Assembly (NCBI GenBank): GCA_965652545.1
Contig: CBFGWV010000246.1
Location: 1 to 7,276, forward strand
From: CBFGWV01 sp965652545
GTDB lineage: Bacteria > Pseudomonadota > Gammaproteobacteria > Competibacterales > Competibacteraceae
DNA length: 7,276 bases
Reading direction: 5' to 3'
Within the stretch, counting starts at the first letter, position 1. Every line of letters begins with the position of its first letter. The notes beneath the pieces were generated by a model. It was not told the origin of the DNA. It ran no database searches and saw only the letters and a list, made by a program, of their open reading frames with translations. Shown here one piece after another: positions 1 through 5,827 of this stretch. A program made the translations under genes and the position numbers.

Positions 1-1118
1 AACCCCTCGCGCACGCGGTGGCCGCCGGTGAGCAGCCGCGCGCCGTTTGCCAGCGCATTCTGGACGTGGCGTTCAATCTTCTCGACCGCGCGGGCGTTGA
101 TCATGGGGCCGATCTGCGAGTCTTCGCGGTGCGCGGGGCCGACGGTGAGCGCCTGCACGCGGGCGGCCAGCTTCTGCGCGAAGGCCTCGTAGACCTGCTC
201 GTGCACGTACACCCGGTTCGGGCTGACGCAGGTCTGCCCGCCGTTGCGGAATTTGGCCGCCATCAGGCCGTCGACGGCCGCATCGAGGTCGGCATCGTCG
301 AACACGATGAAGGGTGCGTTGCCACCCAGCTCCAGTGACAGGCGCTTGAGCGTGCCCGCCGATTCGCGGGCCAGGTGTTTGCCCACGGCAGTGGAGCCGG
401 TGAAGCTGATCTTGCGCACGCGGCTGTCGGCCAACCAGACATCGACGAGGTCGGCGACCTGCCCGCGCGAGGCGGTGACCATGTTCAGCACACCGGCCGG
501 CACGCCGGCCTCCTGGGCCAGCGCGGCCAGTGCCAGGGCGGTCAGCGGTGTGTCTTCGGCCGGTTTGGCGACCACGGTGCAGCCGGTGGCCAGGGCGGGG
601 GCGATCTTGCGCGCGATCATGGCCAGGGGGAAGTTCCACGGCGTGATCGCTGCGACCACGCCGACCGGCTCCTTGACCACCATCATCTTCCGCCCGCGCA
701 CCGGCTCGGGAATGATGTCGCCGTAGCTGCGTACGGCTTCGGCGGCGAACCAGGTCACGTAGGCGGCACCGTAGGCGACCTCGGCGCGCCCCTCGGCCAG
801 CGGCTTGCCCTGTTCGCGGCTGATCAGTCGCGCCAGGTCCTCGCCGTTGGCCAGGATCAGCGCGTGCCAGCGCTGGATGATGGCGGCGCGCTCGCGGGCG
901 GGGGTCGCCCGCCAGGGGCCGAAGGCCCGCTGGGCGGCGTCGACGGCGGCCTGCGCATCGGCGGCGGTGCTGTCGGGGACCTCGGCAAAGGCCTCGTCGG
1001 TGGCCGGGTCGAGGACCGCGTAGCGGGCGCCTGCGACGCTGTCGCACCACTGGCCGTCGATGAGGTTGCCGGTTCGTATCAAGTCGGGACGTTCGAGTGT
1101 CAGGGGCATGTCAGCCAT
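1..1118 (-). CDS. gabD: NAD-dependent aldehyde dehydrogenase, succinate-semialdehyde dehydrogenase (GabD) type, C-terminus cut by window edge
   Basis: This enzyme oxidises a semialdehyde (succinate semialdehyde or a similar short omega-oxo acid) to the carboxylic acid in the cytoplasm. Translating the minus strand from ATG at 1118 gives MADMPLTLERPD and 372 of the usual ~480 residues; the rest lies beyond base 1. Visible family motifs are TPWNFP (Asn162), catalytic Glu263 in LELGGNAPF and catalytic Cys297 in GGQTCVSPNR. An Arg six residues before the Cys, and the Arg of MIARK, match the carboxylate-binding arginines known in E. coli GabD and human SSADH. Glu188 in KPAEDTP stands where NADP-preferring GabD has Ser, so NAD is the likelier cofactor (inference). 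The residue two after the catalytic Cys is Ser rather than Cys, so the disulfide redox switch known from human SSADH cannot form. The start lies one base after the upstream TGA and has only a weak ribosome site, so translational coupling is likely; ATG at 1109 is an alternative. The real substrate could be another semialdehyde, such as aspartate semialdehyde. Confidence 0.93.
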   Translation of the reverse strand, partial: MADMPLTLERPDLIRTGNLIDGQWCDSVAGARYAVLDPATDEAFAEVPDSTAADAQAAVDAAQRAFGPWRATPARERAAIIQRWHALILANGEDLARLISREQGKPLAEGRAEVAYGAAYVTWFAAEAVRSYGDIIPEPVRGRKMMVVKEPVGVVAAITPWNFPLAMIARKIAPALATGCTVVAKPAEDTPLTALALAALAQEAGVPAGVLNMVTASRGQVADLVDVWLADSRVRKISFTGSTAVGKHLARESAGTLKRLSLELGGNAPFIVFDDADLDAAVDGLMAAKFRNGGQTCVSPNRVYVHEQVYEAFAQKLAARVQALTVGPAHREDSQIGPMINARAVEKIERHVQNALANGARLLTGGHRVREG

Positions 1119-1119
1119 C

Positions 1120-2226
1120 TCATTGGGTGGAGTCGAAATCGCCGGCCAGTGCATCGGCAATCGCCTGGCCCATCTGCGTGGTGGAGGCGTCGCCGCCGAG
1201 GTCCGGGGTGCACGATGACCCGCCGCGCAGCACCTGCTCGATGGCCGTGACGATGGCATCGTGGGCTTGGCGGCAGGCGCCTTGGCCGTGGCCGAGGAAG
1301 TCCAACATCATCGCCCCCGACCAGATCGCACCCACGGGGTTGGCGATGTTGCGGCCGTAGATGTCGGGTGCCGAGCCGTGCACGGGCTCGAACAGCGAAG
1401 GGAAGTGCCGCTCGGGGTTGAGGTTGGCCGACGGCGCCAGCCCCAGCGTGCCGGCGCAGGCCGGGCCGAGGTCGGAGAGGATGTCGCCGAAGAGGTTCGT
1501 GGCCACCACGACGTCGAAGCGCTGCGGCTGGAGCACGAAGCGTGCGCACAGCGCATCGATGTGCTGCTTCTCCCAGCGTACGTCGGGGTAGCGGCCGGCC
1601 ATTTCGGCTGCGCGCGCGTCCCACCACGGCATGCTCACGGCCATACCGTTGCTCTTGGTGGCCACGGTGACGTGGCGGCGGCTGCGCTGTTGGGCGGCCT
1701 CGAAGGCGAAGGCCAGTACGCGTTCGGTGCCGTGGCGGCTGAACACCGACTCCTGGATCACCATCTCGCGTGGGGTGCCTTCGAACATGGTGCCGCCGAG
1801 GTTGGTGTATTCGCCCTCGGTGTTCTCGCGCACGATCAGCATGTCGATATCGCCGGCGCGGCGCCCGGCCAGCGGGCACGGCACACCCTCGAACAAACGC
1901 ACCGGGCGCAGGTTGATGTACTGGTCGAACTCACGCCGGAACTTCAGCAGCGAGCCCCACAGCGAGATGTGGTCGGGGACGGTGTCCGGCCAGCCGACCG
2001 CGCCGAAGTAGATGGCGTCGACATCGGCCAGTTGGGCTTTCCAGTCATCGGGCATCATCGCGCCGGTGCGCTGGTAGTAGTCGCAGCTGGCCCATTCGAT
2101 GTCACGGTAGTCGAGCGTGATGCCGAACAACTCGCCCGCGCGGTTGAGAACCCGCAGGCCCTCGGGGATGACTTCCTTACCGATGCCGTCTCCGGGGATG
2201 ACGGCGATTTTGAAACGTTGCGCCAT
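1120..2226 (-). CDS. ttuC: Tartrate dehydrogenase / D-malate dehydrogenase (decarboxylating), 368 aa
   Basis: This is a member of the isocitrate/isopropylmalate dehydrogenase superfamily, closest by eye to tartrate dehydrogenases (TtuC) and E. coli D-malate dehydrogenase (DmlA). Known enzymes use NAD and Mn/Mg to oxidise D-malate to pyruvate plus CO2, L-tartrate to oxaloglycolate, or meso-tartrate to D-glycerate plus CO2. In the sequence: IPGDGIG at residues 10-16; substrate arginines at 97, 107 and 133; RENTEGEY at 133-140; Lys191 in TKSNG; metal-binding Asp224, Asp248 and Asp252; and the NAD adenine loop from His283 (HGSAPDI) to Asn296. The stretch CDYYQRTGAMMPDDWKAQL (48-66) is typical of the tartrate/D-malate branch and not of LeuB. 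Length is normal for the family. The start is fixed by a strong AGGAGGT seven bases upstream. It sits between the aminotransferase (27-base gap) and the aldehyde dehydrogenase (one-base gap), so it is almost certainly co-transcribed. Which hydroxyacid is physiological cannot be told from sequence. Confidence 0.95.
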   Translation of the reverse strand: MAQRFKIAVIPGDGIGKEVIPEGLRVLNRAGELFGITLDYRDIEWASCDYYQRTGAMMPDDWKAQLADVDAIYFGAVGWPDTVPDHISLWGSLLKFRREFDQYINLRPVRLFEGVPCPLAGRRAGDIDMLIVRENTEGEYTNLGGTMFEGTPREMVIQESVFSRHGTERVLAFAFEAAQQRSRRHVTVATKSNGMAVSMPWWDARAAEMAGRYPDVRWEKQHIDALCARFVLQPQRFDVVVATNLFGDILSDLGPACAGTLGLAPSANLNPERHFPSLFEPVHGSAPDIYGRNIANPVGAIWSGAMMLDFLGHGQGACRQAHDAIVTAIEQVLRGGSSCTPDLGGDASTTQMGQAIADALAGDFDSTQ

Positions 2227-2233
2227 GAGTTTG

Positions 2234-2240
2234 ACCTCCT
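2234..2240 (-). promoter_or_regulatory. Strong ribosome binding site of the tartrate dehydrogenase gene
   Basis: On the minus strand this reads AGGAGGT, a near-perfect Shine-Dalgarno, with a seven-base spacer (CAAACTC) before the ATG at 2226. It is the best ribosome site in the operon and supports the start MAQRFKIAV. It suggests this gene is translated strongly and independently of the aminotransferase ahead of it. Confidence 0.85.
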
Positions 2241-2253
2241 GTGAGTGGACCGC

Positions 2254-3660
2254 TCAGCGCAGGGCGGCGCGAACGGCCGGTTGTGCGTACACGGCATTCA
2301 GCGTACGCCCCAGGCGCTCGAACATCAGGTCGAAATCACCTTGCGTGTAGCAAAGAGCGGGGGCGAGCCCGATCACGTTGTCCGCGAATGCGCGCAGGAC
2401 GATGCCGTTGTCGTAAGCGGCCTCGAACAGCCGGTCGGCGAGCTTCAGCGCGGGGTCGAAGCGCGCCTTGGTGGCTTTGTCGGCGACCAGTTCCAGCGCA
2501 CCGACCAGCCCGCGGCTGCGGGCATCGCCCACCAGCGGGTGATCCAGCAGCGCCTGTAAGCCGTGTTCGAAACGCGGCGCCACGGCTTGGCCGTTGGCGA
2601 GCAGGCCGCCTTCGTCATACAAACGCAGCACCTCCAACGCCACCGCTGCACTGACCGGATGGGCGGAGTAGGTGTACCCGTGGCCGACCGGCAGGCCTGA
2701 GCCGTCACTCTCGGCCAGGGTCTGGTAGATGGCCTCGCTCATCAGCACCGCGCCCATCGGGGCGTAGCCGGCAGTCAGGCCTTTGGCCACGGTCATCAGG
2801 TCCGGTTCGACGCGTTCGGCCTCGCAGGCGAACATCGGCCCGGTGCGGCCAAAGCCGGTGATCACTTCGTCGGCCACGAACAGGATGTCCAGCGCGCGGC
2901 AGGCCTCGCGCATGGCCTTGAGCCAGCCGACCGGCGGCACGATCACCCCGCCGGAGCCTTGAATCGGCTCGCAGAAGAACGCGGCCACGTGCTCGCGCCC
3001 GATCGTCGCCACCTTGTCGTGCAAGGCGGCGACGGAGGCCTCGATGATCGCCGCGGTGTCGGTGCCGACCGGGTTGCGGTACGGGTAGGGCGAGGGGATG
3101 GTGTGCTGGGTGGGCAGGGGCAGGTCGAAATTGCGGTGGAACACCGGCAGGGCGGTGAGGCCGGCGCCTTGCGAGGACGAGCCGTGGTAGCCGCGCTCGA
3201 TCGAGATGAACTGCTTTTTCTGCGGCTTACCCAGCGCGTTGAAGTAGTGGACGATGAAGCGGATGGCCGAGTCGACGGCATCGGACCCGCCCAGGGTGAA
3301 GTACACCCGGCGCAGCGAGGGCGGCGCCAGGTCCACCAGCTTGGCCGCCAGACGGATGGCCGGCTCGGAGCCAAAGTGAAAGTACCCGGTCGCATACGGC
3401 AACTGGCGCATCTGTGCCTCGGCCGCGCGCACGATGCTCTCGTGCCCGTAGCCGGTGTTGACGCACCACAGGCCGGAGAAGGCATCGATCAACTCGTGGC
3501 CGTTGCGGTCGCGCAAGTAGGCGCCGTGGCCGGACTCGAGCACGGTCACGCCGTGGCGCTCGTGGGTGCGGTAGTTGATGACCGGGTGGATCAGGTGATC
3601 GCGATCGAGCGCGACAAGCGGGTCGGTGTGCATGGCGGGTCTACCATCGGTGATGTGCAT
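2254..3660 (-). CDS. Class III PLP-dependent omega-aminotransferase, up to 468 aa
   Basis: This is a fold-type I, class III (acetylornithine/omega-amino acid) aminotransferase, moving a terminal amino group to pyruvate or 2-oxoglutarate and leaving a semialdehyde. Numbered from ATG 3660: the phosphate-binding GGSD at 124-127, the PLP-stacking GYHG at 157-160, EPIQGSGGV from Glu231, the PLP-nitrogen aspartate Asp264 in ADEVITGFGRTG, the Schiff-base Lys293 in TVAKGLTAGYAPMG and Thr330 in GYTYSAHP. SGLWCVNTGYG (62-72) and PYATGYFHFGSEPA (88-101) resemble SpuC-like and DoeD-like (diaminobutyrate) transaminases and many proteins labelled only 'aspartate aminotransferase family'. ATG 3660 is 14 bases after the upstream stop but follows a C-rich run with no ribosome site. 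ATG 3633 (MHTDPLVALDR, 459 aa) is also plausible and its N-terminus looks more like homologues; the longer form is given to cover both. With the aldehyde dehydrogenase two genes on it forms an amine-to-acid module. The amino donor is undetermined: GABA, beta-alanine, a polyamine or 2,4-diaminobutyrate are candidates. Confidence 0.95.
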   Translation of the reverse strand: MHITDGRPAMHTDPLVALDRDHLIHPVINYRTHERHGVTVLESGHGAYLRDRNGHELIDAFSGLWCVNTGYGHESIVRAAEAQMRQLPYATGYFHFGSEPAIRLAAKLVDLAPPSLRRVYFTLGGSDAVDSAIRFIVHYFNALGKPQKKQFISIERGYHGSSSQGAGLTALPVFHRNFDLPLPTQHTIPSPYPYRNPVGTDTAAIIEASVAALHDKVATIGREHVAAFFCEPIQGSGGVIVPPVGWLKAMREACRALDILFVADEVITGFGRTGPMFACEAERVEPDLMTVAKGLTAGYAPMGAVLMSEAIYQTLAESDGSGLPVGHGYTYSAHPVSAAVALEVLRLYDEGGLLANGQAVAPRFEHGLQALLDHPLVGDARSRGLVGALELVADKATKARFDPALKLADRLFEAAYDNGIVLRAFADNVIGLAPALCYTQGDFDLMFERLGRTLNAVYAQPAVRAALR

Positions 3661-3673
3661 GGGGGGCGTCGCG

Positions 3674-4600
3674 TCAATAGCCGCGCTGGCGGTCGATCAG
3701 CCCGATGAGCGGGCGACCGTCGCGGTGGCGGCGGATGTTCTCGAGCACCGCCTCCACGGCCGTTTCCGGCTGGGTCATGCTGGCGACATGCGGCGTGAGC
3801 ATGATCCGCGGGTGCTGCCAGAAGGGGTGATCGGTCGGCAGCGGCTCGGTGTTGAACACATCGAGAATCGCGCTCGACAACTGGCCGCTATCGAGCGCCT
3901 CGAGCAGCTCGTCGTCGACCAGGTGCCCGCCGCGGCCGATGTTGATCAACACCGCCCCGGGCGGCAGTTGCTCGAACAACGGGCGCGACAGGATGCCGCG
4001 GGTGGCCTCGGTCAGCGGCAGCAGGCACAGCAGGATGTCGCTGCGCGCGAGCATCGCCGTCAGGCCATCCTCGCCGGCGAAACACTCCACGCCCGGCAAC
4101 CGGTACTGGGACCGGCTCCAGCCGGCGCACTGGAAGCCGAAGCCGCGCAGTGAACGCAGCACCGCCTGCCCCATCACCCCCATACCGAGCACGCCGATGC
4201 GGCGCTCGGCGGCCGGACGCACGCGGATCGGCTCCCAGGCCGCGCGGCGCTGGGCATCGGCATAGCGGAGCCAGTCACGGTGTACGCTGAGCACCGCCAG
4301 CGTGGCGTACTCGACCACACCGGCCACCAGCCCCGATTCGATCATACGGACCACCGGCACCTGGGGCGGTACGCGGTCGATGTGGAACTGATCGATACCC
4401 GCACCCGTGGAGAACACCAGTTCTACATTGGGGAATCGCTCGCCGACGTTCTCCGGTGCCTCCCAGGCGGCCAGGTAGCGCACCGTGGCCGGGTCGCCGG
4501 TGAACGGCCATTGGTGGAAGACGATCTCCGGGGCGCGCTCGGCGAACAGCGTGGCCCATTGGGCGCCACGGGCCGGGTCGGCCTTGTAGACGAAGTTCAT
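3674..4600 (-). CDS. ghrA: GhrA-type glyoxylate/hydroxypyruvate reductase (D-2-hydroxyacid dehydrogenase), 308 aa
   Basis: This is a cytoplasmic D-isomer-specific 2-hydroxyacid dehydrogenase. Relatives reduce glyoxylate to glycolate and hydroxypyruvate to D-glycerate. The Rossmann motif is GMGVMG at 139-144, followed by WSRS at 161-164, where Arg163 sits where an NADPH phosphate would be bound; the acidic residue of NAD-specific members is absent, so NADPH is likely (inference). The catalytic triad is complete: Arg223 in NIGRGGHLV, Glu252 in FNTEPLP and His271 in TPHVAS. The substrate loop FSTGAGID (63-70) and the ending PLIGLIDRQRGY are typical of the GhrA branch. Length is normal (E. coli GhrA is about 312). 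The start has GGAG seven bases upstream. It lies 23 bases after the GNAT gene and just before the aminotransferase. A role in reducing 2-oxo acids made by the neighbouring enzymes is plausible but not shown. Confidence 0.93.
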   Translation of the reverse strand: MNFVYKADPARGAQWATLFAERAPEIVFHQWPFTGDPATVRYLAAWEAPENVGERFPNVELVFSTGAGIDQFHIDRVPPQVPVVRMIESGLVAGVVEYATLAVLSVHRDWLRYADAQRRAAWEPIRVRPAAERRIGVLGMGVMGQAVLRSLRGFGFQCAGWSRSQYRLPGVECFAGEDGLTAMLARSDILLCLLPLTEATRGILSRPLFEQLPPGAVLINIGRGGHLVDDELLEALDSGQLSSAILDVFNTEPLPTDHPFWQHPRIMLTPHVASMTQPETAVEAVLENIRRHRDGRPLIGLIDRQRGY

Positions 4601-4607
4601 GGGTTAT

Positions 4608-4611
4608 CTCC
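4608..4611 (-). promoter_or_regulatory. Ribosome binding site of the ghrA-like gene
   Basis: The minus strand reads GGAG, then ATAACCC, then the ATG at 4600. The spacing of seven bases supports the MNFVYKADP start. It lies in the 23-base gap after the GNAT stop codon. Confidence 0.7.
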
Positions 4612-4623
4612 GCATGGTCGCGG

Positions 4624-5484
4624 TCAGCCGATCGCCTGACTGACGACGGCGAACTGGTGGATGCGCGGGTCGCTCTGCGGGGGCGCGCCGCGAACCATCG
4701 TGACCACCGGTTCGACCAGGCCTAAGCCGAGGTCCTCCAGGTAAGCCCCCAGGTCGCTGGTTTCGGGCACGTCGATACGCACGAAGCCACCGACCCGGCG
4801 CGCGACGAGGTGGCTGATCAAGGCTTTGGCGCGGGAGCGGTCGGGCGCGACTACGGGGCCGATCACATCGCCGCGGCCGAAGCGGCGCAGCAGGGCGAAG
4901 CCGATCGGCCCCTGGTCATCGGCGATGACGATGCCCTCGGCGACTGCCAGCAACGCCTGCAGAACGGTCCGCCGGGGCATGCCGGTGGCGAGTTCGGCGA
5001 GCGTGGCGAGTGCCTCGGCATCGTCCGCGGCGATCGGCCGGATGCGCTCACCGGCGGGCAATGCCAGCAGCCGGCACTCCCGCGCGATGCCCTGGTGCTG
5101 GTGGATCCGGCCGGTCGGCGCGAAGCCCAGACGCTCGTAGAGCGGCTGTCCGGCGGCCGTGGCATTGAGCAGCGTGCTGCGCGCGCCGATGGTTTCGAGC
5201 AACAGGGTCATCAGCGCCCGGCCGATGCCGTTGCCTTGCGCCTGCGCTGCGACGATGACCATGCCCAGCGATGCGTGATTCTCGCCATACATCCAGCACA
5301 GGGCCGTACCCAGAACCTCGCCCTCGCGTTCGGCGACCACACCGCTGCCGAGGCGGTAGAGGAAATGCAAGTCGTCGGGGCGGTAGGGCCAAGCCACCGC
5401 CTGCGAGAGTCGATGGGCGGCAGGTAAGTCGGATTCCAGCATGGGCCGATAGTCTATTCGAAGCTGGGTGTCTTGCGATGTCAT
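4624..5484 (-). CDS. Two-domain GNAT-family N-acetyltransferase, 286 aa
   Basis: This is an acetyl-CoA-dependent N-acetyltransferase of unknown substrate. The N-terminal half (about 9-145) is a GNAT fold: the beta strand and pyrophosphate loop VIVAAQAQGNGIGRALM (76-92) carries the Q-x-x-G-x-G acetyl-CoA motif (Gln83, Gly86, Gly88), and Tyr116 in LYERLGF is the usual general-acid tyrosine. The C-terminal half (about 147-266) looks like the second acetyltransferase-like domain of the YitH type, including RIDVPETSDLGAYLEDLGL-like sequence (236-254) that normally precedes the end of such proteins. It is the first gene of the operon, next to the 343-base divergent intergenic region. A GGGAG ten bases before the ATG is a fair ribosome site. 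Proteins of this build are often found beside amino-acid or amine catabolic genes, so acetylation of an amine intermediate or toxic by-product is conceivable, but nothing in the sequence fixes it. Confidence 0.92.
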   Translation of the reverse strand: MTSQDTQLRIDYRPMLESDLPAAHRLSQAVAWPYRPDDLHFLYRLGSGVVAEREGEVLGTALCWMYGENHASLGMVIVAAQAQGNGIGRALMTLLLETIGARSTLLNATAAGQPLYERLGFAPTGRIHQHQGIARECRLLALPAGERIRPIAADDAEALATLAELATGMPRRTVLQALLAVAEGIVIADDQGPIGFALLRRFGRGDVIGPVVAPDRSRAKALISHLVARRVGGFVRIDVPETSDLGAYLEDLGLGLVEPVVTMVRGAPPQSDPRIHQFAVVSQAIG

Positions 5485-5494
5485 GGCCGTTGGG

Positions 5495-5499
5495 CTCCC
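5495..5499 (-). promoter_or_regulatory. Ribosome binding site of the GNAT gene
   Basis: The minus strand reads GGGAG, ten bases before the ATG at 5484. The spacing is slightly long, so the site is moderate. It still supports the MTSQDTQLR start. Confidence 0.5.
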
Positions 5500-5703
5500 G
5501 GATGTTCTTTTTCAATAGCGCCGTGGCCATAGTGTATGGGCGTGCAAGCGGCACAAACCGCCAACGATTCCCTTCGCGCAGCCGTTTCGTTTCGAATCGC
5601 TTATCCCCCTCGGCACAAAATGCCATCGCGCCAGGGGGAGGGTGTCGGGGCGCTTCTTTTGGGGGTGGCGGCCAGGCGTATTCCGGCGGCCATAACCTGT
5701 CGC

Positions 5704-5756
5704 GGTGGTGGCTTATGCTGAAACGGGGGTGGCTTGCCGAAGAAAATGCCACCACC
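5704..5756. repeat. 9-bp perfect inverted repeat with 35-base loop
   Basis: GGTGGTGGC at 5704-5712 is the exact reverse complement of GCCACCACC at 5748-5756. A second GGTGGC at 5728-5733 can pair with GCCACC at 5748-5753 instead, with a 14-base loop. The two pairings exclude each other. It lies about 70-120 bases before the FAD oxidoreductase start and could be an operator or a leader-RNA structure; chance in GC-rich DNA is also possible. Confidence 0.45.
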
Positions 5757-5793
5757 TTGAGAACCACCGCAGCTTCTGATCGTTCGCGGGCGA

Positions 5794-5799
5794 TAGAAT
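5794..5799 (+). promoter_or_regulatory. Candidate -10 element for the FAD oxidoreductase gene
   Basis: TAGAAT matches the sigma-70 -10 consensus at five of six positions and lies about 30 bases before the ATG at 5828. There is no good -35 at 16-18 bases: the nearest TTGAGA (5757-5762) is about 31 bases away. If used, transcription would begin near 5806 and give a short leader. Confidence 0.3.
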
Positions 5800-5814
5800 G
5801 CGTCATCGCTTGAT

Positions 5815-5820
5815 AGGAGA
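5815..5820 (+). promoter_or_regulatory. Ribosome binding site that decides the FAD oxidoreductase start
   Basis: AGGAGA with a seven-base spacer precedes ATG 5828. The in-frame ATG at 5798 has no such site and overlaps the candidate -10 element. The start MPAPLQLID is therefore preferred. Confidence 0.75.
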
Positions 5821-5827
5821 GCACCGC

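Larger units (their letters stand above)
5485..5827. promoter_or_regulatory. Divergent intergenic region between the minus-strand operon and the FAD oxidoreductase gene
   Basis: I find no credible gene in these 343 bases, which are less GC-rich in places than the flanking genes. Both transcription units should start here. For the plus-strand gene, TAGAAT at 5794-5799 is a possible -10 with no clear -35. For the minus-strand operon, TACACT read on the minus strand near 5530-5537 is a weak -10 candidate. Short repeats that may be regulator sites include CGGCACAAA at 5549-5557 and 5611-5619, GTGC-N5-GCAC at 5542-5554, GGCA-N5-TGCC at 5612-5624, GGGGGTGGC at 5661-5669 and 5725-5733, GGCGGCCA at 5667-5674 and 5685-5692, and a 9-bp inverted repeat at 5704-5712/5748-5756. 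No regulator gene is in the window. Confidence 0.6.

Noticed and set aside
73..1050. Minus-strand open frame of 325 codons in the aldehyde dehydrogenase region
   Set aside because: It is out of frame with the aldehyde dehydrogenase on the same strand and is Arg-rich, as expected for a shifted frame.
375..1250. Plus-strand open frame of 291 codons opposite the aldehyde dehydrogenase
   Set aside because: It is antisense to the aldehyde dehydrogenase and has low-complexity composition and no motif.
1261..2244. Plus-strand open frame of 327 codons opposite the tartrate dehydrogenase
   Set aside because: It is antisense to a clear gene with full catalytic motifs. Its composition (rich in Gly, Ala, Val, Arg, His) is typical of shadow frames in GC-rich DNA and matches no family I know.
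2959..3708. Plus-strand open frame of 249 codons opposite the aminotransferase
   Set aside because: It is a shadow of the aminotransferase on the other strand, with no recognisable domain.
5542..5561. Possible sigma-54 promoter (minus strand, around CCGCTTGCAC) for the operon
   Set aside because: A TTGCA -12-like element is present, but no GG lies at the required distance for the -24 element.
5536..5721. Small plus-strand open frame of 61 codons in the intergenic region
   Set aside because: It has no ribosome site or recognisable motif, and its composition does not look coding.
5798..5827. Upstream in-frame ATG giving ten extra residues on the FAD oxidoreductase
   Set aside because: There is no ribosome site before it, and it overlaps the best -10 candidate. 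ATG 5828 has AGGAGA at ideal spacing.
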